A DNA stretch of 64,000 nt. Origin: Desulfotalea sp. Lineage in GTDB: Bacteria; Desulfobacterota; Desulfobulbia; Desulfobulbales; Desulfocapsaceae. The stretch's first letter is position 1; every line of letters starts with the position of its first letter. Where the stretch lies: positions 1-64,000 of the forward strand of contig NVXR01000015.1 in the NCBI GenBank assembly GCA_002733995.1, given 5' to 3'. The position numbers were made by a program, and so were the translations under genes. The notes below the pieces were generated by a model, which saw only the letters and a program-made list of their open reading frames with translations, had not been told where the DNA came from and did not search any database. Below are positions 10,387-19,019 of the stretch, in pieces.

Positions 10387-11037
10387 ATGAGCCGCTTAGT
10401 TGCACTACCTCTGTCTAAATCATTTCAAATGGCATACCAGTCCATCAGGGTTCGCTTTTTCCGCTCCTTAGTCACCACGATGAGCCTGGTACTTGCCGTT
10501 GCATTTCTCACCTTTATCCAGACAGGAAACGACATGGCATCGGGCCTGCTTCAATCAGGTGAACAGTCCATAGAACGAAGTCTTACTCAAGCGGGGTACG
10601 ACATCGACCCCATCACTAAAACCATAGTCAGTTCCGCAAAACAGAGATGGATAGTCTTTCTCTCTCTCCTCACCTGCGTGGTCGGGATCATAAACGCCCA
10701 ACTCATGTCAGTTACAGAGAGGTTCCGGGAGATAGGCACCTTAAAATGTCTTGGCGCTCTTGACCGTTTCATCGTTAGATTATTTGTAATAGAAGCGACA
10801 CTACAGGGACTTGCTGGAGGGTTTATAGGAGCTCTACTTGGCGGATTAATTGGCCTTGCCTCTTCTTTTTTCACCTTTGGTTTTTCAACAGTTGCGTTCA
10901 TTCCCTGGACCAACATCTGCTTGACTATGCTCTATGCCATGTGTCTTGGCACCTTCTTAAGCCTCATCGGCGTATTGTACCCTGCCATTGTCGCCTCAAG
11001 AATGCAACCAGTTGAGGCGATGCGTGTTGAACAGTAG
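10387..11037 (+). CDS. Small FtsX-like ABC transporter permease
   Basis: MSVTERFREIGTLKCLGALDRFIVRLFVIEATLQGLAGGFIGALLGGLIG plus YPAIVASRMQPVEAMRVEQ C-terminus typical of FtsX/LolC/MacB permeases; only 216 aa. Confidence 0.82.
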   Translation: MSRLVALPLSKSFQMAYQSIRVRFFRSLVTTMSLVLAVAFLTFIQTGNDMASGLLQSGEQSIERSLTQAGYDIDPITKTIVSSAKQRWIVFLSLLTCVVGIINAQLMSVTERFREIGTLKCLGALDRFIVRLFVIEATLQGLAGGFIGALLGGLIGLASSFFTFGFSTVAFIPWTNICLTMLYAMCLGTFLSLIGVLYPAIVASRMQPVEAMRVEQ

Positions 11038-11063
11038 ATCAGATTTAGCAAAAGGATTCTATT

Positions 11064-11819
11064 ATGAGCGACAAAAATAATATCGTCCGGGTCTCCGGGG
11101 TGACAAAAAACTTCGATCTCGGCAAAATTGTTGTCAAGGTGCTTAAAGGGATAGACCTTGAGATAAAAGCGGGAAAATACATTTCCATAATGGGACCTTC
11201 CGGTTCCGGCAAATCGACCCTCTTTAATATGATCGGCGGCCTCGACAAACCTACAAGCGGCAAGGTTTTTATCGATGAGGTTGATATTGCGCAACTTGAC
11301 GCCTATGAACTTGCATGGCTACGTTGTAGAAAAATCGGTTACATCTTTCAGACCTTTAATCTGATCCCGGTTATGACAGCTCTTGAAAACATTACAATTC
11401 CGATGACTTTTGCCGGAGTATCAGCAGATGATGCAAACAAACGTGGCATGAAGCTCCTGACCCAAGTCGGCCTTGATGGCAGACATAGTCACCGCCCTTC
11501 AGAATTGTCAGGTGGGCAACAGCAACGGGTTGCTGTTGCCCGGGCACTTGCCAATAATCCTGCAATAATTTTAGCCGATGAACCCACAGGAAATCTTGAC
11601 CAAACAACGGGGGAAGATATCATCAGCCTCCTCAAAAACATGAGTCTAGACCGGGGAGTCACCATTATTTCTGCAACCCACGACTACAAAATGCTCAACG
11701 TTTCTGATCAGGTTATCTGGATTCGCGATGGACGGATCGATAAAATTCAAGACAGGCACGAACTCGACATTCAAACCGGCGGTCTCGGAAATGCCCACGA
11801 GACTTCTGCCCGAGAATAG
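11064..11819 (+). CDS. ABC transporter ATP-binding protein (LolD/MacB-type)
   Basis: Walker A GPSGSGKSTLFN, signature LSGGQQQRVAVARAL, Walker B AIILADEPTGNLD. Confidence 0.93.
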   Translation: MSDKNNIVRVSGVTKNFDLGKIVVKVLKGIDLEIKAGKYISIMGPSGSGKSTLFNMIGGLDKPTSGKVFIDEVDIAQLDAYELAWLRCRKIGYIFQTFNLIPVMTALENITIPMTFAGVSADDANKRGMKLLTQVGLDGRHSHRPSELSGGQQQRVAVARALANNPAIILADEPTGNLDQTTGEDIISLLKNMSLDRGVTIISATHDYKMLNVSDQVIWIRDGRIDKIQDRHELDIQTGGLGNAHETSARE

Positions 11820-11973
11820 TTTTTTGTGCAAAACCATTGTTTTCCAGCCACATTAGCAATAGACATTCCACTGATTTCACGAGCATTGTTCCATAAAACA
11901 AACAACATAGAATATAGACAAAAAACGAGGTTCTCTTACAACAATTTACGCCTTCAGGATAAAAGCTCTCTCA

Positions 11974-14900
11974 ATGCGAATCCCATCGGTTATTCTTCTA
12001 CTGCTCTTTTCCCTAAGCCTTAATGCCCTGGCCCCCCCCACGCTTAAGGCCGCAGTTGATGAAATCCGTATGCGTCATACTATCGAGGTATTAAGTAGCT
12101 TTGGCAGCAGATCTACCGGCTATCCCGGCTATAAAAAAAGTGTTCAGTTCATTAAAGATGAACTCGCGTCATTGGGCCTTCAACCCCGGAGCTATTTCTA
12201 CGATGTTCCCGTCCGCCGATTCACAGGCGCCCATCTTACAGTCAACGCCGCAACCCACCCTCTCACTCCACTCATCTACAATGCAATCACTCCTGAGGCC
12301 ACGGATGGAACCATAACAGCTCCTGTATACTATGTCGGTACAGGGACCCTCTCTGAGCTGGATGGCAAGGATCTTAAAGACAGTATTGTTCTGCTTGATT
12401 TCGACTCTGGACGTAACTGGCAGCGACTTGCCTCTATTGGCGTTAAAGCTGCAATTTTTCTACAAAAGGACACAGGTAAGGGCAAAATATTTTACACTGA
12501 AAAAGAAGAACTTACCCCATTGCAATTCCCGTGTTTTTTCATGAAACTTGAGGAAGCCGAGAACATCTTTGGGACATTAGTTCAACAGTCAGGCCCACTT
12601 GTAGAATCAGTGGAATTGACATCCCGTTGCGCCTGGGAAAACACACCTGCAGAAAATATATACACCGTCATTGAAGGAACAGACCCGGACCTCAAGCAGC
12701 AACTTCTTCTTATTGAATCGTTTTTTGACAATAAGGAATTTGTTGCAGGTAATTCTCCTGGCGCTGATGCAGCAACTTCAATTGCGACCCTGTTAGAACT
12801 TGCACACAATCTACAAGACAGCCCCCCGAAACGATCCGTACTCCTACTGGCCACAAGCGGTCAGGCCCAGACCCTTGCTGGAATGCGCGACGCAATGTGG
12901 AGTCTCAATGCCAGATCCAAGGATTTACGCATCCAAAAAAAGACTCTGGCAAAAGTACTTTCCAAGCGTGAAACAAGCCTCCAGGTCCTCCAATCCCTCA
13001 CCCTGCCCCTCACAGCCGATAAGGACCGAGATCTTCTTGTTAGTCAGTCGATTCGCCATAGTATTAACAGTGGTGTGGACCAGATCTCCCGCAAGCTCAT
13101 CCAGCTTCGAATGCAAGGCCGTGGAGTTGAAATCAAGAAACTGATAACGAAAACAGCAAACCAGCGCCTTCTCTACAAAAGGCTTAGCTGGACCGAGACC
13201 TTCCACGACCTGCCTGCAAAACAACTCGATCTATTCCAACAAATTCTGCCAAAAGCAATCCAGAGAGACCTGCGGGCAATCGCAGATATAAAACATCAGC
13301 AAAAGAACCTTACATCCGCCACAACCTTTAGAAATACAGTCGGAAAGTTCGAGATAGAGGCCATCGTCAGTCTCCATCTTTCTGGACACGGCAATGGTAT
13401 TGGCGCATTTAACAAAGGTTGGCTCTACAAGCTCAAGCGAACGATAAACCGTACAGGTATATACAGCCCTATTGCCCAGATATTAGAAAATGCTGCAAAA
13501 ACAGCTCCACCCCTAACCAAGGTTAGTTACCAAGATACCCTGCGACCAAGCCATCTACGTACATGGGATTCATGGTTTTTTGACCGACCGAATCTTGGCG
13601 GAGAGGTTAGCGCCCTTGCTGGATACCTAGGTCTAACTTTTGTGACGACAGGAGATGGCAGACTGCTGTGGGGTACACCTTCCGACATTACAGACCGGAT
13701 AGACTGGACCTACACCCACGAGCAGGCCCAGCTTGTTGAACATTTAATCCACGCCTTGACCAGCAGCAAAAGTTTACACAATGACAAATTGCCCAGAGAC
13801 GGATTTGTCACGGTCAACGCCAGAACAAACCTTCTGCTTCAAGGGGAGATTTTTGCCAATTTCCCCGCAAACAACACCACAATTCTCGGATATCAGGGCC
13901 TCAATAAATATCACGCAATGGTCGATGAACTCGGACACTTTTCCATCAAAGGGCTGGCCGACAAAAAACATGTCCTCGATAAACTGGTCATCGAGGGGTA
14001 CAAATTCGACCCCCAGTCCGGAAAAGTCATTTGGGCCATTGATAAAAAAGAGACCGGTAAAGACAACTACCGCTTAAAACTGCTACGTAAATCGATGCAT
14101 ACGGATCTTGTGCTGTTCAACTGCAGGCAAACCACCCTCTTTGACCTCCTTGAACCACGAAGTTTTGCCTATATGACCAAAATACATCTCTTTGATGGCC
14201 GTAGAGACGCCCCGCCCGAGCACTATTGGTTTAGCCGAATCGACACCAGAGACTCCATAATTTCGTCAATATACACAGAACCGGGCACCAGGTTAAAGCT
14301 GACTTTGTCAGACACTCTACTCACCAACAAGATGATCCTCACCAACAGTTCAAAAGCTAAACAACTTGGTATCGGCTATCCAGTTGATGATTATCCCGCA
14401 ATTTTCAACACTACCTACCATGGGGCAAAAGACGCATGGACCCTTCTCATCCCCCGTATTAACAATCTTGAGAATCATGGCATCTTCGACGGGCGTATAA
14501 ATGAATTAAAAATACGGGGAACAGAGGCACTTGCAATAAGCGAAGCCGGCTTTGCTAGCTTTACCTATTCCCTCGCCAGGGCAAAAGCAGCAGAGTCTCT
14601 TGCCCTGGCAGCCAGGGTTTATGTGCAAATAGAAAAGACCCAAAAAGATGTTCTCTTTGGGGTTCTTTTTTACATTGCCCTCTTTGTCCCCTTTGCCTTT
14701 GTCATGGAAAGATTCCTTTTCAGCTTCACCAACATCTACAAACAAATTATTGGCTTTAGCGCTATCCTCCTGCTTCTTATTACAATAATCTTCAACGTTC
14801 ACCCCGCCTTTGATCTCGCATACAGCCCTATGATCGTCATTCTGGCCTTTTTCATTATCGGCCTCTCCTTCATGGTTACCCTCATTATTTTCTTCCGATT

Positions 14901-16812
14901 TGAAGAAGAAATGGAACGTCTTCAGAGAAGAGCAAGCCATAAACGCCCTGAAGAAATTAGTCGCTGGAAGGCATTTACCGCCGCATTTTTCCTTGGAGTA
15001 TCCAATCTCAGGCGCAGGCGAATCAGGACCATCCTTACCTGTACAACACTCATTATTTTAACATTTACCATAATGAGTTTTACCACCATCCAATCCAACA
15101 AAAAACAGGTCCGGCTAGCATTTGAGGACAACGCTCCCTACCATGGCCTGTTGCTCAAAAAGGTAAATAGACAAAGCCTGCCCCCCCAGGCAACACATAT
15201 CCTTGTCTCCTCAATGGCCTCAATAACCAGACCGGCCCCCAGAGTTTGGTTAGAGAGTATTGACCCATCGCGACCTGTTTCTGTCCCCCTCCGGAAAAAC
15301 GGGGTTCAAATTGAAGCACAGGGATTACTAGGCCTCAGCCCTAATGAATCTTACGTAACCGGCCTAAACCAAGTACTTACAAGCGGGAGATGGTTTACCG
15401 ATTCCGACCAAACAGCTATAATACTGGCAGAACAGATGGCAGCCCATCTGGGAATTAGCCCCGGAAAAGCAGAAACAGTTGAGCTGTGGGGCAGCCCTTT
15501 TGTTGTCATTGGCACTTTTAAAGGAGAAGCTTTCGACAGAATTCTTGATCTTGATGGTGAGCCCCTTACCCCGGTTATTTTTCCACAACAGGCCGGAATG
15601 GAGGTTTCAGAAGAAGAGTTTGAGGCTCTAGAATCAGGCGATGATGTCCGTTCCTTCCAAGGTAGGTACCGCCATATCCCGGCGGGACAGATTGCCATTA
15701 TTCCAGCCAAAACCTTACTTGCTGCGGGGGGCCATCTCAAGAATATAGCGGTACGCCCTGCCGACGCTTCAACTATTAGAAAGATAGCTACCAATCTTTC
15801 AGACAGATTCAACCTGGCAATCTTTACCGGAGAAAGCGATGGAGTCTGGCTTTATAATATCAGCGATACCATGAAATATAGCGGAGTGCCCAATATCATA
15901 ATCCCTCTTCTCATTTCAATACTGATCGTACTCAACACAATGATCAGTTCGGTGTATGAACGTAAAGGTGAAATTGCAATCTACACCTCAGTGGGTCTTG
16001 CGCCCTCCCACGTTGCCTTTCTCTTTGTCGCAGAGGCAATGGCTTTGGCCGTAATTTCAGTGGTTCTTGGCTATCTTCTTGCACAGGTGTCCGCGGCGAT
16101 ACTCTCGACAACCTCACTGTGGGCTGGAATTACCGTTAACTATTCTTCCATGGCGGGGGTCGGGGCAATGATCCTCGTCATGCTGGTTGTTCTGATCTCG
16201 GTTATTTACCCTGCAAAGGTCGCTGCGCGCATTGCCATTCCCGATGTGAACCGTACCTTCAAGCTTCCGGCTCCTTTGAATAACAGGATTACAGTTACCC
16301 TCCCTTTTTTGATGAAATTCAGGGAACACGAATCAATAGGGGGCTTCATCTACTCCTACCTTGTCAGTCATCAGGACATATCCCACGGGCTTTTTTCCAC
16401 AGGACCGGTGGATGTTATTTTCAGCTGCTCAACGGTTGATGAAATTGTTGACATGATCAACCACTCCAACAAGCCCCACGAACTTAACTGTCTCCACATC
16501 CGGGCAAAGATATGGCTGGCACCATTTGATTTCGGTATCATGCAAACAGCCGACATCCAATTCTGCCCAGCTATGGAAGGTGAAGACTTCCTTGAGATAA
16601 AAATCACCTTACAACGTCAATCAGGAGAATCCGGGATCTGGCAACGACTCAACACCTCTTTTCTCCATGACTTCAGAAAACAACTCCTTATCTGGAGATC
16701 CCTTGACGAGCAGGCACACCAAGAGCTGAGAAACTCATTTCAAAACATATATAAAGAGCCTAAGCAAAACAACTCCCAGCCTTTAGCCTCTCCAGATACG
16801 GAGCTTACCTGA
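11974..16812 (+). CDS. Large exported/membrane protein: degenerate M28-like peptidase domain fused to FtsX-type permease
   Basis: N-terminal signal peptide; RHTIEVLSSFGSRSTGYPGYKKSVQFIKDELASLGLQ and NSPGADAATSIATLLELAHNLQDSPPKRSVLLLATSGQAQTLAGMRD resemble M28; C-terminal TM bundle with NLRRRRIRTILTCTTLIILTFTIMSF and SVYERKGEIAIYTSVGLAPSHVAFLFVAEAMALAVISVVLGYLL (FtsX). Confidence 0.8.
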   Translation: MRIPSVILLLLFSLSLNALAPPTLKAAVDEIRMRHTIEVLSSFGSRSTGYPGYKKSVQFIKDELASLGLQPRSYFYDVPVRRFTGAHLTVNAATHPLTPLIYNAITPEATDGTITAPVYYVGTGTLSELDGKDLKDSIVLLDFDSGRNWQRLASIGVKAAIFLQKDTGKGKIFYTEKEELTPLQFPCFFMKLEEAENIFGTLVQQSGPLVESVELTSRCAWENTPAENIYTVIEGTDPDLKQQLLLIESFFDNKEFVAGNSPGADAATSIATLLELAHNLQDSPPKRSVLLLATSGQAQTLAGMRDAMWSLNARSKDLRIQKKTLAKVLSKRETSLQVLQSLTLPLTADKDRDLLVSQSIRHSINSGVDQISRKLIQLRMQGRGVEIKKLITKTANQRLLYKRLSWTETFHDLPAKQLDLFQQILPKAIQRDLRAIADIKHQQKNLTSATTFRNTVGKFEIEAIVSLHLSGHGNGIGAFNKGWLYKLKRTINRTGIYSPIAQILENAAKTAPPLTKVSYQDTLRPSHLRTWDSWFFDRPNLGGEVSALAGYLGLTFVTTGDGRLLWGTPSDITDRIDWTYTHEQAQLVEHLIHALTSSKSLHNDKLPRDGFVTVNARTNLLLQGEIFANFPANNTTILGYQGLNKYHAMVDELGHFSIKGLADKKHVLDKLVIEGYKFDPQSGKVIWAIDKKETGKDNYRLKLLRKSMHTDLVLFNCRQTTLFDLLEPRSFAYMTKIHLFDGRRDAPPEHYWFSRIDTRDSIISSIYTEPGTRLKLTLSDTLLTNKMILTNSSKAKQLGIGYPVDDYPAIFNTTYHGAKDAWTLLIPRINNLENHGIFDGRINELKIRGTEALAISEAGFASFTYSLARAKAAESLALAARVYVQIEKTQKDVLFGVLFYIALFVPFAFVMERFLFSFTNIYKQIIGFSAILLLLITIIFNVHPAFDLAYSPMIVILAFFIIGLSFMVTLIIFFRFEEEMERLQRRASHKRPEEISRWKAFTAAFFLGVSNLRRRRIRTILTCTTLIILTFTIMSFTTIQSNKKQVRLAFEDNAPYHGLLLKKVNRQSLPPQATHILVSSMASITRPAPRVWLESIDPSRPVSVPLRKNGVQIEAQGLLGLSPNESYVTGLNQVLTSGRWFTDSDQTAIILAEQMAAHLGISPGKAETVELWGSPFVVIGTFKGEAFDRILDLDGEPLTPVIFPQQAGMEVSEEEFEALESGDDVRSFQGRYRHIPAGQIAIIPAKTLLAAGGHLKNIAVRPADASTIRKIATNLSDRFNLAIFTGESDGVWLYNISDTMKYSGVPNIIIPLLISILIVLNTMISSVYERKGEIAIYTSVGLAPSHVAFLFVAEAMALAVISVVLGYLLAQVSAAILSTTSLWAGITVNYSSMAGVGAMILVMLVVLISVIYPAKVAARIAIPDVNRTFKLPAPLNNRITVTLPFLMKFREHESIGGFIYSYLVSHQDISHGLFSTGPVDVIFSCSTVDEIVDMINHSNKPHELNCLHIRAKIWLAPFDFGIMQTADIQFCPAMEGEDFLEIKITLQRQSGESGIWQRLNTSFLHDFRKQLLIWRSLDEQAHQELRNSFQNIYKEPKQNNSQPLASPDTELT

Positions 16813-16813
16813 T

Positions 16814-18814
16814 ATGACGAGCAGAAAGCCCCTCGATACCTCAACAACAATCAGCCTGCGAGCGCCACTGCTTGGCCTGTTTTTCGCCATCGCAATCTGC
16901 CTGCTAACCCCCTACAACAACATCTATCTACGAGCAACCCCCCTCGGAGGAGGCCACTTCCCCCTAGCCCCATTTTTCATCTTCCTCCTGCTCACTGTCT
17001 TTGTCACCCTGGTATGCAAAATATCAAAATCCGCAATCCTTATGAACGGCCCCGAGCTCCTCGTTGTCTGGATTGAAATGGTTATTGGCTCCGGCATCGC
17101 CTATACCGGCTTTGCCAGAACATTTCTCATCAATCTCACAACTCCTATACAGTTTGCAACGCCAGGAAACCGCTGGAATGAGGTGCTGCATCCTCTCATT
17201 CCTCCGGCCCTGACACCGACCAACAGGGAAGCAATAGAACTCCTCTACAACGGCTTGCCCGCCGGTCGAGACATGGGCTGGTTTAGTATAGTAATGGCCA
17301 TCCCCTGGGCGGCATGGATAAAGCCCCTTGCCCTCTGGGGTGGGTTTATCCTGGTGTCCTATCTTGTCATGCTTTTTTTGATCAACATTCTTTCACGACA
17401 ATGGATTCATAACGAGCGGATAAACTTCCCCCTCCTCAAGGTCCCTGAAATGATTGGAACCGCGGTGAGTGAAGGTAAAACAGGCCAATTCTTCCTCAAT
17501 AGATTTCTACTCGTAGGACTCTCTATTCCTGTTTTTTTACATTTTATTAACGGGCTCAATCTTTACTATCCATCGATCCCTGCCATACCGACACTTTTTC
17601 TTGCTGGCCCATATTTTCCAGAGACAGGACTCCTGACAGGCTTTCACAAACTAAAGATATACCTCTACCCGTCATTTATCGGTTTTGCCTTTCTCACCTC
17701 TAGACAGATCTCTTTTTCCTTCTGGATCTTCTTTCTTGGTGGCTGCCTTTTTTACGGAATACTGAGCATCATGGGCTACTCTATTCCAGTCTCAGAGCTT
17801 GGAATCACCTTTGGGCCAACACTTGCAAGGCCCGAAGAAATGCAGATGATTGGAGCCTATGGCGTTTTCTTTCTCTTTCTTGTTTGGCTGGCCCGCCTGC
17901 ACCTGCTTAATGTGTGTAAACAATCATTCTTTATAATACCGCCTTCCCCCGATCGGTCCGAATGGTTTGATGTACGTATCTCCTTCTGGGGAGCTGTTAT
18001 CGGTTTTGCTCTACTTATCAACTGGTATGTGCAACTCGGAATGTCAGTCGCCACCGCTTTCCTCGTCGTTGGTGCTTTTTTCATGATCATGCTCGTGGCA
18101 ACCAGAATAATCTGCCAGGGAGGCCTTGCCTACTTCACCCTAACTGCGGCACCAATGGATGGAATTATCGCTCTGTTTGGTGCCAAGATTTTCGTCGGAG
18201 CCAGTGCTCTTCTCGCCGGGATCAGTCAAAAGGTTCTCTTCGTCGACCTGCGAGAATCGCTTATGCCATCTCTTTTGCATGGTCGTCATCTTCAGCAGAA
18301 CCGTCATCCATCACTGCTGCTGTTTTCCGGCCTGGCTCTCACTATTGTCGCCTCCATGACGGCTTCAATAATGAGCATGATGACTCTTTGTTATAGATAT
18401 GGAATCCGGGAATTACAGCTCGAATGGGCAACACAAACGAGCACCACCGTCTATGAAAATATCTATAAACTCATTGCCACCGAAACAGTGACGGGGAGCT
18501 GGGTCTTTGTTTTTGCCATCATCGGCGCACTGTTGATGTTAATTCTGGTATCCTGTTACCATAGATTATACTGGTGGCCCATTCATCCTATTGGCTATCT
18601 TACAACCTATAGCTCTGCTATGCGGATTCTCTGGGTCAGTTTTTTTATCGGCTGGGCCTGCAATTCGCTTTGTATGCGTTACGGAGGGATCGTTCTTTTT
18701 AGAAAACTTCAATTTTTCTTTATTGGTCTAATTATTGGCGATTTTCTTATGGGAGGCGGCTGGGCAATTGTTGGCTTGTTCACCGATGCGAGCTATCAGG
18801 TGTTACCTGACTAG
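16814..18814 (+). CDS. Polytopic membrane protein, OPT-like (DUF6785-type, tentative)
   Basis: 666 aa, many TM helices; TPYNNIYLRATPLGGGHFPLAPFFIFLLL N-terminus; paralogue-like neighbour at 19020. Family name recalled, not searched. Confidence 0.55.
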   Translation: MTSRKPLDTSTTISLRAPLLGLFFAIAICLLTPYNNIYLRATPLGGGHFPLAPFFIFLLLTVFVTLVCKISKSAILMNGPELLVVWIEMVIGSGIAYTGFARTFLINLTTPIQFATPGNRWNEVLHPLIPPALTPTNREAIELLYNGLPAGRDMGWFSIVMAIPWAAWIKPLALWGGFILVSYLVMLFLINILSRQWIHNERINFPLLKVPEMIGTAVSEGKTGQFFLNRFLLVGLSIPVFLHFINGLNLYYPSIPAIPTLFLAGPYFPETGLLTGFHKLKIYLYPSFIGFAFLTSRQISFSFWIFFLGGCLFYGILSIMGYSIPVSELGITFGPTLARPEEMQMIGAYGVFFLFLVWLARLHLLNVCKQSFFIIPPSPDRSEWFDVRISFWGAVIGFALLINWYVQLGMSVATAFLVVGAFFMIMLVATRIICQGGLAYFTLTAAPMDGIIALFGAKIFVGASALLAGISQKVLFVDLRESLMPSLLHGRHLQQNRHPSLLLFSGLALTIVASMTASIMSMMTLCYRYGIRELQLEWATQTSTTVYENIYKLIATETVTGSWVFVFAIIGALLMLILVSCYHRLYWWPIHPIGYLTTYSSAMRILWVSFFIGWACNSLCMRYGGIVLFRKLQFFFIGLIIGDFLMGGGWAIVGLFTDASYQVLPD

Positions 18815-19019
18815 CAAACAATTATCGTGAATATTGTTTATCTTTTCAGGGAAGCGATTGAAAATCGCCAAATGACTACTTACATTTTTTCAAAAATAAA
18901 CAGTTCAACACATCCACCACGGATCAGTCCAGGGGAACTAACCTGTGCAGTCCTTAGTCAACATGGTTCCTGCTTCTGCTTGGATATGACCCTCGCAATC
19001 AGCCCGCTGTATAAAGATT

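Noticed and set aside
14506-14940. 144-aa antisense ORF inside the giant gene
   Set aside because: Low-complexity antisense of TM-encoding sequence (Lys/Glu/Asn rich); a typical shadow ORF.
15351-15812. 153-aa antisense ORF inside the giant gene
   Set aside because: Opposite strand of a well-supported CDS, no motif recognised.
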